Shown here one piece after another: positions 1 to 13,000 of a stretch of DNA of 64,000 nucleotides (position 1 is its first letter; each line of letters starts with the position of its first letter). Below the pieces are notes generated by a model, which worked only from the letters and a program-made list of their open reading frames with translations, was not told where the DNA came from and did not search any database. The translations under genes and the position numbers were made by a program. The stretch is from positions 62,001 to 126,000 of the forward strand of contig VIIQ02000153.1 in the NCBI GenBank assembly GCA_007449985.2, written 5' to 3'. This stretch comes from Desmodesmus armatus. Taxonomy: Eukaryota > Chlorophyta > Chlorophyceae > Sphaeropleales > Scenedesmaceae.

Positions 1-261
1 ACCCACACGTCAGGTATCAACGGTCTGTCAGGCCGACTTGGCCTAATCAAGCTTGAAGGTGTTGTTGTGTGGCAGGTCTTGTGCTGACATGCGAAGTGTG
101 GCTGGCTGAGCTTGATAAGTTGGACGACATCACGCCGTTGCACAGACACGCGCCTCAGCACTGACGCACCTCTCCCTCAGCACCTTCAGCAATGGTGTAT
201 CATTTTCTGCCACCGTCGCCGCCACCGCCGCTGCTGCTGCTGTATTCACGCCGCCTCCCAG

Positions 262-1484
262 GTCACCTTCACTGTCCCGGTTGCCCTCAGGAAGCAGGCG
301 CTGCTGTACAGCGGCCTCATCGAGTTGCAGTCAGACGACCCCGCTGTCCCATCCCTGGTCGTGCCGTACCAGGGCTTCTCGCAGCCGATGTCGAACCTCC
401 GCGTTCCCGCGCGCGTCGATCCCGATCAGGACATTATCCTATCGGCAACGCTCGAAAAGTTCGGCAACTCCATCTGTTACGCGCCGAGATCGAAGCCGAA
501 ATTTATTAATGCGATCTTGGACGCACAGGCGGAGGTTCCGGGGGTGTGCACCGGCGGCATCACAAGGCGCGACAACAGCACCCTGGACGTTTCGTTGGGA
601 GTGTTGCGGAAGTTCCCAGAGTGCTCCCTGCGTGTTACTCTGGTCCCGGAGCTGGCACTGAAAGCGTGAGTGTTGTGCGGTTGGCAGTCAGCCAGGGCAG
701 GGGTTACGATGTGCCTCAGTGGTTTGAGTCTTTGGTCCAGCCAACAGTGCAGTACGCAGCAGGGTACACGATTGTGCTCAGACCCTGACGTGGCTCGCAT
801 GTCTTCATTTGTCACGTCCTGTGCTGGACTGACCTGTAACCAACCTCCACCCCTTCTTTTGCATCAACAGGATTGTCCCGGTCGTTACAGACGCAGCAGG
901 TGAAACTCTGGGCACCATTCCAGAGCTGGACATGTCCTCCGGCAACAGCCTGTCCACCGCAGGGGAGATCTGGAGCACCTGCCTGCACTTTGACGGCTCC
1001 TATACAGATGCTGCGGGGCAGAAGCAGAACTTGAGTGTTGCTGAGAGCTACGGCCTGCACGTGCGCATGTATGGACCGCTGGCAGCAGCTGATGTTGCAC
1101 TGGGGCTGCCTCGGCCAATGTCGGAGGTGAGGGGAAGGGGCAAGGTGACGGGGGGGGGGGGAGGGGTGAAGCTAGAGGGGCAGGGGTGGAGTAACAGCAA
1201 CATGGGGACTTGTCAAATGGGGCCAGGAAGGAATGGAAGGCAGGGCATGATCCAGACGGACCTTGGTGTGGTCTTGGTGGCTAGGAACGGAGGTGCAACT
1301 CGAATGGGTATGAGGGGTATGACACCTGCTCAGTAGTGCTTACAACCAGTGAGACAGGGTGTGATTGTGACCTCTTGTGAGGGCCCCAGGCTGAATGACA
1401 TGTCGTCGGCTTACGTGCTGTGCGGCTGCCTTGCTTCTATGTTTGCAGGTCCCCATTCGTGGCAGGTTCAAAGTTGTTGAGTAA
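262..1484 (+). CDS. Subtilisin-like serine protease, C-terminal part (5' end outside window)
   Basis: Three exons join in phase: 262-665, 871-1126 and 1449-1484 (stop TAA), giving the last 231 residues. Acceptors are CCCAG, CAACAG and TTGCAG; donors are GC/GTGAGT and GAG/GTGAGG. The protein starts with a beta-rich stretch in which YSGLIEL is followed by LVVPYQGF. This resembles the Fn3-like C-terminal domain of secreted subtilases, where a GxI strand precedes a VPYxG strand. A later DGSY motif and a closing RGRFKVVE strand fit the same domain. The catalytic domain (Asp, His, Ser) would lie upstream of base 1. The first bases may be the end of the preceding exon, with donor CAG/GTATCA at 13-14. 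Codon use is richer in CG than in the repeat-laden genes further on. The family call comes from motif resemblance only. The start is unknown. Confidence 0.6.
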
Positions 1485-3600
1485 GCCAGCAGCAGCAGCA
1501 CCACCAGGCGCGGTTGATTTGATCCAGCAGTGACAACCCCCAGTACAGCAGGATGTGGAGCGCTGCTGTTGGTGGCTGCTCTTGAGTGCAGCAGCAACCG
1601 CAGCAGCAGCAGCGACGGCTGCCGCGGCAGGAGCAGCAGCGGCGGCTGCAGCAGCAGCAAAGGCTGTCTCAGCACACCCTAAAAGCTGCAGGCTGCTTTG
1701 GGCAGCACTCTGTTAGGCAGCAGGCATGGTGGTTTTGGACTAAGACCGTCTTGCTGCAACGGGGCGAAGAGGTACACCCCAGCGAGCTGAGGGTCCAACT
1801 GGTGTGAGTGAAGCATGCTGTGGTGTGCTATGCTGTGCTGCGTCACCTGCGACACCAGCTGCATCAGCTGCCTTATGCAGCTCTCCAGCAGCCTTGTGCG
1901 GTTTTTCAGTATCATCTTGCGGTTTTTTTGTTACAGCGGTAGGCAGCGTGTGCGACTTGTTTCGTTGCCACATCGCTCCCAGTCAGCAACCGGGTCGCCC
2001 TGAGTGCCCCTGTGAGCCTAGGAGGGTTGCAGGGCCCTGTCACCCAGTTGCCACCTGCAGCCCCCTGTTGCACTGGCTTGGGGTGGGGATACGTACATTG
2101 ATGTATACAGGTCAGGCTGTCTATGTGGATGGTGGCACCCAAAATGGCGGGTTGCTGGTGCCAGCTGTGACACCTGTATCTTGTGCATTGCTAGGGCAGC
2201 AACTTTGGTGCAAGAGTGTGCATCTGCATGTGTAAGGCTGTGGACTGACGTGCGAGGGGTGGTGGTTTGGTTACGGTAGTGCAGCACTGCTTTGGTACTG
2301 CAGCTGGGAAACACTGAACGGCAGCGTTGCTTGCAGCAGCACAGCACTGACTGACACTGAGCGGCCCTGCTGTGGTGCTGCACTGACTGAATGCTGCACT
2401 GCAGCGCTGCACTATGGTAGGGCTGAGCTTGCGTTGATGCAGCTGGAGCCTCAACCGCAGCTTGGGTGGGCGTGCACTCCAATCACACAGGCGTGGGAGT
2501 GTGTGGGGCTGTACGTTTGGTGGTGAGGGCAAGAGCACCTGATGACTGCAGCCACACCCAACAGATACAGTGCACATCATGATCGGTGTGTTTGTATCAA
2601 TCAGCCAATGCCAGCCATGCTGGCCTGTTGTGCACAGGCCCTGCTCACTTGACCCCACAAACTACACATGGCCCAGCAGCAGCAGCAGCAGTAGCAAATG
2701 CCGCCGCAAGCAAGGTCACGAGGCCAGGCAGACAGTGTACACTGTGCATGTTGCTGATGTAGGACCCTCCTCTGGGGTCACACCAATTTGCCAGTGAGTA
2801 TGTAATTGCTGTAACAGACACATTTCATACTTCATTTGTTTCAATGACTCCGATTGCAAGTCATTTGCAGTTGGGCTTGTCCTTACCAAAACCTTCCACT
2901 GCTGTGGTCAAAGGCTAGCATGTCCATGTGTAATGGATAATGCAGCAGAGTCTCTGTGTCAAGTCCTGACCTGATCATATCTCACGCCATTGAAAGCAGC
3001 CTCAGACCATAGACTGTCGTGGACCATACTCGATCAACTGCCAGGCACCACGTGCATTTTCAGCAGCACACCTGAGTGCAGAGCGAGAGTTACAAAGACA
3101 GCTACGACTCTATGCGCAAGCCACCTTGGGGGGGCTGTCTGTACTCCAATCCATACACCGTCGTGCAGCTGCTGGCAACATCCACTGGGTGTGGCACACC
3201 CATGCACCCCAGCAACATTACAAGACTGCTGCTGCTGCTGCTGCTGCGCAAGCTTCAAAGCTACCATCCACTTTGTCCTCTTGTTGTCGCTCATCTAGCA
3301 CCATACACACACTCTCAACCGCAGCAGCTGCAGCTGCCAGAGGGTCATCTGCTGTGTGGGGGAAATCTTCGTCGTACAAATACCAGGGTCAGCAGGTATG
3401 TCAGCCAGGGTTTAGGCACCTGCAGGGGCACAATGCACACGGCCACACATGTCAGGACAGAAAACAATTCTGATGAGAGTCCACCGACCTTCTCCCTTGC
3501 CTGGCACCGCCATTGCACTCTCACACCCACAGTCTTACTGTCTGCCAAGGACACAAACATACCATGACTAGCTGCACTCCCCCCCTTGCTTGCGGCTGCT
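1485..3600. other. Intergenic, low-complexity, no gene recognised
   Basis: This stretch holds the 3' flank of the protease gene and CAG/CTG-rich sequence near 1485-1660 and 3220-3250. Open frames are short and on both strands, and none has a recognisable motif or phase-compatible neighbours. A TGTAA polyadenylation-type signal is present at 2231-2235, about 750 bases after the stop. That is far, so its use is doubtful. Confidence 0.4.
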
Positions 3601-4150
3601 TGTGTGCGCCCTGCTCACTTGCTGTCTGCTGCGCCTTGCGTTCTGCGTACACTCACAGGATACCTACACAAGAACATAAACTCAACAGCTGCACTGACAT
3701 GTCTGACCCCCCCCCCCAAAGTCTCCCTGCTCACTTGCTGTCTGCTGTGCCTTGCGTTCTGCGTACACCTCCAGGTCTCTGTGCAGCAGAGCCTTGGTGA
3801 AAATGTCAAGGTTGTAAGGCTTGGGCTTCCTGTGAAGAAAAATGCGGCAAGAGAGCGGGTCTAAGTGACTGTGGAAGGTACACGTCAGGTGCACTGCGAG
3901 TGGGGGGGGGGGGGGTGACAACATGATGCCTGTGTGCAGCAGAGCCTTGGTGAATATGTCAAGGTTGTACGGCTTGGGCTTCCTGGGGAGAAGATTGCAG
4001 CAAGAGAGCGGGTCTAAGTGACTGTGGAAGGTGCACGTCAGGTGCACTGCGAGTGGGGGGGGGGGGGGGGTGACAACATGATGCCTGTGTGCAGCAGAGC
4101 CTTGGTGAAAATGTCAAGGTTGTAAGGCTTGGGCTTCCTGTGAAGGGGGG
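3600..4150. repeat. Tandem array of exon-edge copies, ~154-bp period
   Basis: Three copies of a ~154-bp unit end near 4137, 3983 and 3829. Each contains the acceptor and first half of the KPKPYNLDIF exon, plus a G-run and the same spacer. A separate copy of the donor half of the exon lies at about 3606-3660, downstream in gene sense. Units differ by a few bases, so they are not a simple assembly collapse or expansion. Confidence 0.75.
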
Positions 4151-4504
4151 TGGGTGGGTGGGTGGGGCACACATTTGTGTGTGGATGCTCAATGCACAAC
4201 AGTATGACTGTGCAAGGATTGGCATGTAACTAGGGGATGATGACTTGATTGTTGCTGACGAAAGTGTCGAGAAAACACCAACATCATAACCCCACCACCA
4301 CATGTTCATAAACCTTATAAACTTCTCGTCCCTCTACCACAACTCGTGAACCCGTTCAAGAGACAAGCCACCAATCAAAAGCAAGCATGCCTTGACCCTC
4401 CTGCCCCCCCCCCAAACAGCCCCCCACTCACTTGTAGTAGATGTCAGTGACCACGTCACGGATGAGACCACCTCCAGTCAAGCAAATCACAATCAGGGCC
4501 ATAC
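3735..4504 (-). CDS. Partial gene, TRIC-like intracellular cation channel (two exons seen)
   Basis: Exon 4504-4432 reads MALIVICLTGGGLIRDVV and ends YYK at an AA/GTGAGT donor. The next exon starts with G and continues KPKPYNLDIFTKALLH. Its full form, 3829-3735, runs on through DLEVYAERKAQQTA to an A/GTGAGC donor. Phases agree (2 then 1). A hydrophobic helix with a GGG kink, then a polar loop and a FTKALL helix, is the arrangement I associate with TRIC (TMEM38) channels and the related YicG/UPF0126 proteins. The family call is an inference. The second exon's acceptor half exists in three copies, with acceptors at 4138, 3984 and 3830, so which one is spliced is uncertain. Exons before and after were not found. 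Confidence 0.4.
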
Positions 4505-4738
4505 CTGCAGGAGGGGGGGGGGTGATGGGGGGGGGGGGAAGGGGGGGGGGGGGTTGAATGGTGAGTAGGGTGACCACATGTGGAAGAAGCAGAGTGACCA
4601 GCATATGGTTACGTAACCAGCCTTGCAGAACGCCTACATGGCCATCCTGCATGAGTGGGGGTGGGGGGGGGGGGGGGGCGTCTTCTCAACCCCTCAGTAA
4701 GCTGTTGGGTTGCAGTAGTGCTGACACTGTGCAGCACA

Positions 4739-6690
4739 TCATAGTGTCACAGTAGCACGGACGGGGTGGGGGGGGGGGGGTGGGGGGGGGGGGGGGGGCT
4801 GTTGTGCATGACACGTGATGTGGGTAGCAAGCCACATAACCACACAACTTTGCCTCTCCACTGTCTCCCACACCCTCCACTGAGTGCCTGCTGGGAGTTG
4901 CCCGCAATAGACAGTGGCTGCATGAATGGGAGCCGAGCGCAAGACCACACTAGGTTTTAGTACAAGAATGAATGGGGGCAACCAGGGGGCAACCTATCTG
5001 TCAGGTGAAGTGGGGGGGGGGGGACAGCAGCAGGAAACCGGATACTCTTTCGAAATGTCACATAACACCTTTCTAGGGACTTAAAAGGCAATCAGCAATG
5101 CCACATTGTGTGGGCAGTCCTGTCATCTGGTGTTGGGAGTCTGACGATGATTGCTGCAACAACCAAACTTCCAACACCAGCTGAAAAGACGGCCCTCACA
5201 ACCAACTGACTGACTAAACCACGTAGTGCTGGCAATGTTGTGCATGATAGTCACAGAACCACAAAACCTTGCCCCAAGCCACCTGCATGCAGCAAGCCAC
5301 GGAACTGCACAGCCTGGCCACGATCCGATTTCCATCCCCATTCAGAGATATGCCGCGGCATGAGCTGCAGCACATCCCCCAACAAAGGTGGAGTGGGACT
5401 GTGGCAGCGTCCAGCTGGGGTGGGGATGTTGATGATACAGGGAGGGAAAAACAAGAGGATCAGCGTGTCAACATTGTGCTGTCTGACTGCTGTTGGTCGT
5501 TTGCAGCAGGACCGCGCAACCCTGGCCCAGTGCCCAATCCGCCGCTACTCAATGATGTGCTCCACACTGTTAATGAACCGACACTGAGTAAAGGCAGGGT
5601 GGCATAGGAAATGGGATGCGGGAGGGAACGGAGGGTGAGGGTGCCAGACTGCGATTTGACACTGCTGCTGTTGGCACATGTGCAGTGCATACATTACTCA
5701 AGCATACAAGTATGTCAGATTGTGTGGGTAGTGCTGTCATCTGGTGTTGGGAGTCTGTTGATGATTTTGTCAAACAGGACTCTCAACACCAGCTGACAAG
5801 CCGCCCCTCACAACTGACTGACTGAACCACGTAGTGCCAACACCAATCAGCAAACCATGATGTCACAGTAGCACGGGGCGTGGGCACTGTTGTGCATACC
5901 AGTGGATGTGGGTAGCAAGCCACAGAACCACACAACCTTGCCCCAAGCCACCCACATGCAGCAAACCTCTGAACTGTACAGCCTTGCCACAATCCTGTAT
6001 CCATCCCCACTGAGGGTTGTCCTGCGTCATAGTACGCAGCAGATCCCTCAGAAGAGGTGGAGGGGGACTGTGGCAGGGTCAAGGTGGGGTGGGGATGTTG
6101 ATGTGGGGGTGAGGGAGGAACGAAATGGTCAGGGTGCCAACATTGCGCTCTATCAACGCTGTAGCATTTGTACCACAGCACAGTACGTTGACCGCGCAGC
6201 CTGAGCCCCATACCCACTCCATCCCTACTTGGTGTAGTTCTGCGGGCTGGCAAGGGCACCCAGTAGCTACACCAGTAGCTACACCCAGTACAGCTGGGGC
6301 GAGGATGTGGCAAGGGAGGATGCGGGTGAGGGTGGTACAGGACAGTGAGGTACTGACCTCATATATTGAGACTGCTGCTGCTGCCGGTGGTGGTGTGAAG
6401 GATGTGCGTGTGTGTGTGTGTGTGTGTGGGGGGGGGGGGTTGTCAGCAAAAATTCATAAGAGGCTCAAAACAGGGTGGAACAGATGCTGCCACAGGTAAA
6501 CACTCCACAGCCTGCTGCTGCTGCTACTGCTGCTGCAGCAGATGCTGGTGCCAACCACCACTCCCTCCCTGTGCCCCAGGGAACAGTGTTGCATCACAGT
6601 CAGCGCAACAAGCCACAGGACCACGCAGCCTAGTCCCCATGCCCACTCCATCTCTACTGAGTGTTGTGCTCCATGATGACCGAGCACAGG
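4739..6690. repeat. Degenerate ~620-bp repeat family
   Basis: Two nearly full units start at about 5117 and 5736 with CATCTGGTGTTGGGAGTCTG and share the run through ACCACGTAGTGC and CAAGCCACAGAACCACA. Partial units are seen at about 4739-4860 and 6590-6690. Each full unit also holds a short internal inverted repeat (GGTGTTGG / CCAACACC). No coding potential is apparent. It may be a decayed transposon or satellite. Confidence 0.6.
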
Positions 6691-7020
6691 GCCTAGTATT
6701 AGTAATAATTAATAATTAATACTAAATTAATAGTAAATACAACTGATAGTAAAGATGGAGCAGCCATGTGGCAAGGAACACAATATTGAGGGAGGGACTG
6801 AGCGTCGCCGTCCCAACCTGACAACATGTGGTTCTGCTGGTGCTGGCGCAGGTGCTCATGCGTATGTCCCTCAATGATAGGGACTATGTAGGGTATGGCT
6901 TGCCGTTGCTGGACCCTGAACCAGCATGCAGGCAAGCTTGAGATTGTGATATAATCCGGGCAGGAAGGCAGGGGGGGGGGGGGGGGGGGGAGGAGGGGGG
7001 GGGGGGGAGGCAGGGTGTGT

Positions 7021-7172
7021 GATGTTGGAAGGGGGAAAGGAAGGCGTGTTGGTGAGAAAGTGTGGTGGGATTGTTCAGTGAGGTTGGCGGAGGGTGGGGA
7101 ACATAAGAAAAGGGAGTGGGTGCAACACAGCAAGCGCATGAAGAGAAGGGGGTGCTGCAATTGTGCGGCGGG

Positions 7173-7218
<46 letters not shown>

Positions 7219-7492
7219 CGCATGGTGTGGGGAGACAGCGCGTCAATATTTGAGGTGCCCACCCACCCACCCACCCACCCACCCCCCCCCCCTCAAACAT
7301 TGACGCGCTGTCTCCCCACACCATGCGACCCCCCCCCCCCGCCCGCCCGCCCGCCCAATTGCAGCACCCCCTTCTCTTCATGCGCTTGCTGTGTTGCACC
7401 CACTCCCTTTTCTTATGTTCCCCACCCTCCGCCAACCTCACTGAACAATCCCACCATCACCAACACGCCTTCCTTTCCCCCTTCCAACATCA
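7021..7492. repeat. Large near-perfect inverted repeat (fold-back)
   Basis: The left arm 7021-7255 and right arm 7291-7492 are reverse complements except for a ~9-base gap near 7060, a shorter G/C run in the right arm and a few substitutions. The spacer is a 35-base CCCA/poly-C stretch. The left arm contains a G-run of 44 (7174-7217). A transcript across it would form a hairpin of about 200 bp. Open frames crossing it are artefacts of the palindrome. Confidence 0.85.
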
Positions 7493-8640
7493 CCCCCCCC
7501 CCCCCCACACACACACACACAACTCACTTCAAGAGATGTCAACATGATGCAGCAACAACATCAGCAACAACATCACACTGGGGCATGAGGGGAGAGGGGA
7601 GAGGGGGAAGGCAGGGACAGTGTTGCAGAAAAGTTGATGCAGGCACCAAGCAACAATATGCATACCATCGCCATGATGCCCAGCCCTTCCCTGCTCATTG
7701 CCGCTCTCGGTGCTGGCTGAGCGCACTAATTAGTGAGTGGCAGGGATTGGACTCCACACCATCTACTAACTAGTGCGCTCAGCCAATTGTGGTGTGCGGG
7801 TGGGGTGGGGTGGAGACTGCTGCTATTGCTGGTGTGTGAATGCTGGCTCATGCTGCTGCTGCTGCTGCTGCGGCCAAAAGTGCTGCCTGTGCTGCATCAT
7901 GATTTGATGTACATGCAGAACAAGCAGCAACATCATGATACAATACAGGAAACACTCACAGGAACAGCATTCAATGTTCCCTGACAACAGGAAGGGGGTT
8001 TGGAGTCAGGGCAGTAATAACTTGAACTTTGAACCATCGGCCCTCCATATTAAGCAAAGAAGCATGCAGGCCAGCATAGACATATGTTGCCTGCCCACCC
8101 ATGTGCACCCTCTCCCAAGCTGTACCCACTTCCATCAACATGCACGCCTCTGCACGCCCCCCCCCCCCCCACGCTTCCTTGTTGCTGCTGCGAAGGCTGC
8201 CTGCACCACCAGCACCAGAAGCAGCATTGTAGGAAGAAACTTTGCCCGACAAGGCCAAGGGATGTTGGAGTTTATTTTCACCCATGTACGGCTGCGTCTG
8301 CTGCTGCTGGTGTAGGCGTTGCTTCATGCTGCTGCTGCTGTGAGTTCTTTCTTGAGCCGCATCTTGAGGTAGCACAATATCCCGCTGTGCTTCCTCAAGA
8401 TGCAACTCAGCAAGGAAACACCACCAACAAAAGCAGCACATGCACGTTACGCAGCACGACGACGGGGATAAGACTAGCTTGAAAGGAGCTTTCCAGAACC
8501 ATGTACATGGCGCACTGAACCATAGGCCCTGAATCAGAAAAGCATGCAGGCCAGAATGCCCTCCATACAATGGTAGTCCCCCCCCCCAAGCAATTCCGAA
8601 CAACTTCAGCACCATGCACGTCACTGCCACACATGGCGCA
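7493..8640. other. Non-coding stretch with small inverted repeats
   Basis: No gene was recognised. It holds an inverted repeat at 7714-7785 with 20-bp arms containing GGCTGAGCGCACTA. A hairpin at 8359-8403 has 18-bp arms with one mismatch and a 9-base loop. CTG tracts lie near 7850 and 8330. Confidence 0.4.
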
Positions 8641-9960
8641 CCCCCATGGGGCCCAAAGCCACTTGGTGCTGGGTGTGAGGGCTGGCTGCGCTGCTTGACC
8701 AGGTTAGCCCTGAAAAGTGCAAGCTCAGGCAGCACCCCACCAGCATCAGCAGCAGCTTAGAGGCACCATGCAGACGGTGCAGGCTGAGCAACATACATCT
8801 GCCATCAGTGCCCCGGTTTCCTAGTAAAACCCCGGCCTCTGCCATTCCCGCCCTCTCCAATCCCATGAGCTAAACTGCAACTCTGCCACCAATACCCCCA
8901 AAGCCACTTGGTCCTGGGTGTGAGGGCTGGCTGCGCTGCTTGACCAGGTTTCAGCCGGTCAGCAACTCAGGCAGCACCCCCACCAGCACCAGCAGCAGAG
9001 GAAGCAACTTGCAGCTGCTGCGGGTTGAGCAACATACATCTGCCATCAGCGCCCTCAGCGCCCCACTTTCTCAACGGCACCGGGGCCCCTGCCATTCCTG
9101 CCCGCTCTACTGCCATGCACGGCACTGCAATTCTGCACCCTCAAAGCCGTGAGGAGCTGGTGTGAAGGCTGGCTGCGCTGCTTCAGCGAAACGGCTTCGC
9201 TGCAGCAGTAAAGGCAGCAACTCACCGGCAACAGTCACAGCAGAGGCAGCTACTGCAAACTGTTCAACACACAATTACATGAGTGCCAGAGTGCCTGTTT
9301 GCTCAAGAGCATCCCACCCTGGCCTCTTCCACCCCAAACACCTTTCATGGATCTGCACGAACTGCCACCCTTTAACCGCAGCCGTGTGCTGGTGTGGGAG
9401 CTGGCTGCACTGCTGCACTAAAGCTGATTTGGCAAAGACGGTGCAAGCAGCACCCCTGCCAGCACCAGAGGTAGCTATAGCAAAGTGTGACGCAATAATG
9501 ACAACCACTGTGCTGTAGGCTGCTGTGTAACATACGTCTGTATGGGTTCCCCCCCCCCCCCCCGGGGGGCTTTCCCAAGGGCACCCTACTCAAAGAGCAC
9601 CGCCCTCCTCCCCAGCCCTACCCGACTGAAATCAAACCTCCGACAGCACTGCTTTGCAGTGCAAGCTGATCATAACACACCTGTGTGGACACCAAGTGTG
9701 TAACTCTCCCACACAGCCACCCACTCCTGCTTTTGCACTCCAATACAAGCACAGTGCTCCGCCGTTCATGTGCGGCTCTGCAACCTTATCCCTACAGCCG
9801 TGTAGTGCTGGTTTGGGGGGCTGCCTGCGCTGCTGCACCAAAGCTAGCCTTGAGGGAGACAGCCCAGGCACCTCCACCACCACCAGAGAGGCAGCAGAGC
9901 ATGCCGCAACAATTGCAGATGTAGTACTGAACTATGGGCTGTTGTGAAACATACATCTGC
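8640..9960. repeat. Tandem repeat family, ~240-bp units, five copies
   Basis: The anchor GGCTGGCTGCGCTGCT, with variants, recurs at about 8681, 8926, 9169, 9399 and 9820. Each is followed by a CAGCACC..CAGCACCAG segment and, later, by ACATACATCTGCCAT or a variant. Spacing is 230-245 bp except for the last gap of about 420. No long conserved frame is kept across units. Confidence 0.65.
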
Positions 9961-10029
9961 ATGGGCGCCCAGAGTGCCCCCCCCCTCCGCTTGGCAGCAC
10001 ATTACATGAGGCATTCAGTGGCCCTGGCC

Positions 10030-13000
10030 TGCACACCCACACACGTGTCTGTATCAAAGCCCTCACAGCAGCAAAGGAGCACCTCCTGGACCATTGCCTA
10101 ACACAAAGCCCGCCTTAGAGATGCAAGCATTGTGAAATGCAGAATAATCCAGGACATGCAATTTTGTCACCATGGGCTCATCCAGGCACAAGTGCAGCAG
10201 ATGTGCCACTTTGGGTGTTCCTGCAGCAGCCTCCCAATCCGGGTTGCTGGTGCTGACCCATTGCTACAACTTCCATTGTCTGCTTACTGGGTCATGCCCA
10301 ATCGCTCTTGCAGGAGTCACACCAGGCTTACAGGGCCAACGCCGTGATACATGCCGCCGCCCTCTCCCTTTGCCAAAACGCTTGCACCCACCCCTTCTCT
10401 ACAAATGCGAGTGGTGTAAATCACCCCTACCCCAACCCACCCACCCACCCACACATACCCCCCCCCCCCAAAACAGTCCATCATTATTCGTGTCTCAGCC
10501 CTTACTTCAAGCGCTGAGCCCGCACCCCGCCCCCCCAACACATCCAACACCCCACATACCCAACACCTCCACCCCCTCCCTCCCTGCACCGCACATGGCC
10601 AGCTGCCAGCCCAGACTGCAGAAGACTCCCGCATCAGTGGGCCCAACCTGCCCAAACATGGCTGTCTGTATGCAAGCCCTCACAGCAGCACAGGAGTGTG
10701 CTGTGTGGGATCTTGCCTACCACAAAGCCCGCATCAGCGCTGCAAGCATTGTGAGATGCCATGACCTAGCCCACAGGTACTTTGACGCTGCGAGCTTATA
10801 TCAAACACAAGTGTAGCGTGCCTGCCACTTGTTGGTGTTACTGCCAGAGCATACATTTGGGTTGCTAGTGCAGCCCCATTGCTACCTACCCTTACTGCCC
10901 ACTCCTTCACTGGTCAGCACGTGGCCTGATTGCCGTTTCAGGAGTCAAACAAGGCCCAAATAGCCATCAGCGTGGTAAAATCACCACCGCCTGCACCCCC
11001 CTTCTCCCTCGCTGCCCCTCCCATCCCCCGCTCCTCACAGCACCTAGCAAGGTTGTTTCCACCACCCCTCCTTCCGGGTTGCATTACTCCAAAGGACACC
11101 TTCGGTGGCCCCGGCCCAGGGCCTGTACAAACAAGTATCACTGTGTCCAAACCCCACGGCAGCACAGGACATGGAGGTGTTGTCTTGCCTGCCACTTTGT
11201 CTGCATTAGCGATGCAAGCAGCGTGGGATGCAGCATACAACCACGTCCACGTACTTTGACGCTGTAGGCTTGTCCACGGCACAAGTGCACCAGACCACCC
11301 GAAGGTGTGATTGCTACAGCTTGAAAACAGTTGCTGCTGTTGCCGCTAGCTGTAATGCTACTTTCTACTCCAAACCACCACACCTGAGCAGCCTTTCAAA
11401 AGCTAGACGAGGCCAATGGGCCATTTCTGTTGTGCACCCGCCCCCTCCTTGTTCCTCCCGACAAATGGCACGGTGGGGTCAACCCCTCCACCCATATTGC
11501 AGCGCTCTACAGGAACCTTCTCAGTGGCCCGGCCTACACACACGTCTGATCAAAGTCCTCACAGCATCACAGGAGCTTGATGTCCAGGCCTGCCTGACAC
11601 AAGCGCGCATCAGCGATGCGTATCATGTGACATGGCACGTGGTTGGCACATCAAACTACGTTGATGCTGTGTGCTTGGATGCGGACATGCCCTCAGGTGG
11701 TGCAGCCGCCACAGCTGTTCAGTCTGAGTCACTCGTGGGTCCCATTGCCCCCCCCCCGCCTGCTGCTGTACCTTCACGACTAGTAAATCAGGGCCACACT
11801 TGGTCGCCCTGCCAGAAGCAAAACGGGGCTCAAGGGGATGCCTGTCGTACATGCAGCCCCCCCCCCCCCCGTCCCACACACACTGCACACACCCACACAC
11901 AAGACGCGCAGTCCCTGCTGCCCCCCCCCCTCCCACCCCCACCCCCAGCCTACTGCTAATGCGGCCCAATGCAGGCTGGCGGCGAGCCCCCTGCTAAGTG
12001 CCTTTATTGACGCAGGAACAGCCGATCCCTTGGCTGTTGAGGCGGCCGCAGCAGACTCTTTCGGCCCTCCTGCCAGGCCCCCACACGCATCCTCAATACC
12101 CTGGGAACCTCTCAGTGACCAACTTGAACATTGAAGGCCTGCACACACATGCATTTCTGTATCACAGCCTTCCAACAGCACAGGAGGTGCATGTGGGCTC
12201 CGCCTGCCACAACGCCTGCACTAGCGATGCAAGCATTGTGGAATGCAGGAGAACCATCATGCTCTACTTGCTGCCGCTGCTTGCGCACAGTCGTGCAGTG
12301 CAGCAGACATGCCACACCTTATCAAGTTGTACCACAGATTTCAATCTGGGTTGCTGGTACTGCCCAATTGCTGCAACTACCTCTCTCTTACCCAGTATAA
12401 GACCGCGCCTGATCGCTCTTTCAGGAGTAAGGAAACGCCCACAGGGTTGTTGCCAGGGTCCATGCAGCCCCCCCCCCCCCCCCCCGCGCGCCCACGCACG
12501 ACCCATGTGCCATATTCCTGCCGCAACCCCTCCTCAGAAGTGATAGATAGTGGTATATTGAATGAATGGACCCCCCTCCCTCAACAGACCCACCACAAAC
12601 AACCCCCCCCCCCCACACACACACACACTCCTTTTTCCTTTTATAATTGATGATTGAATACGTTTTCACTGTGCGCCCCCACGCACTTATACCCAACTTC
12701 GGAATGTCACATCCTTGGATGGTTGATGCATTGGCTGGATGCACTCCCTGTGTCTACACACGCATCTGGCACACATATGGCCAAGATCCCCTCCTAAATA
12801 GCAGCATATCACATGCACCTTGGTAGTGCCCTCAGCCTGCAGACACATGCCTCTCTGTATCAAACTCCCACAGCAGCACAGGAAGCGGATGGGGAGCCTT
12901 GCCAACCACAACACCTGCATCAGCAATGCAGCCTTGTGCAATGCAAAGGCTACAACCCTTACCGCTTGCTTTGACGCCGTGGGCTTGGATCCAGACACGA

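Noticed and set aside
4428..4652. Reading the minus exon at 4504 as an independent short gene starting at its internal ATG
   Set aside because: The ATG sits two bases after a good CTGCAG acceptor, and the exon ends at a donor whose phase fits the next exon.
7015..7773. 252-codon open frame crossing the fold-back
   Set aside because: It is a by-product of poly-G/poly-C and the palindrome, and its composition is Gly and Pro runs.
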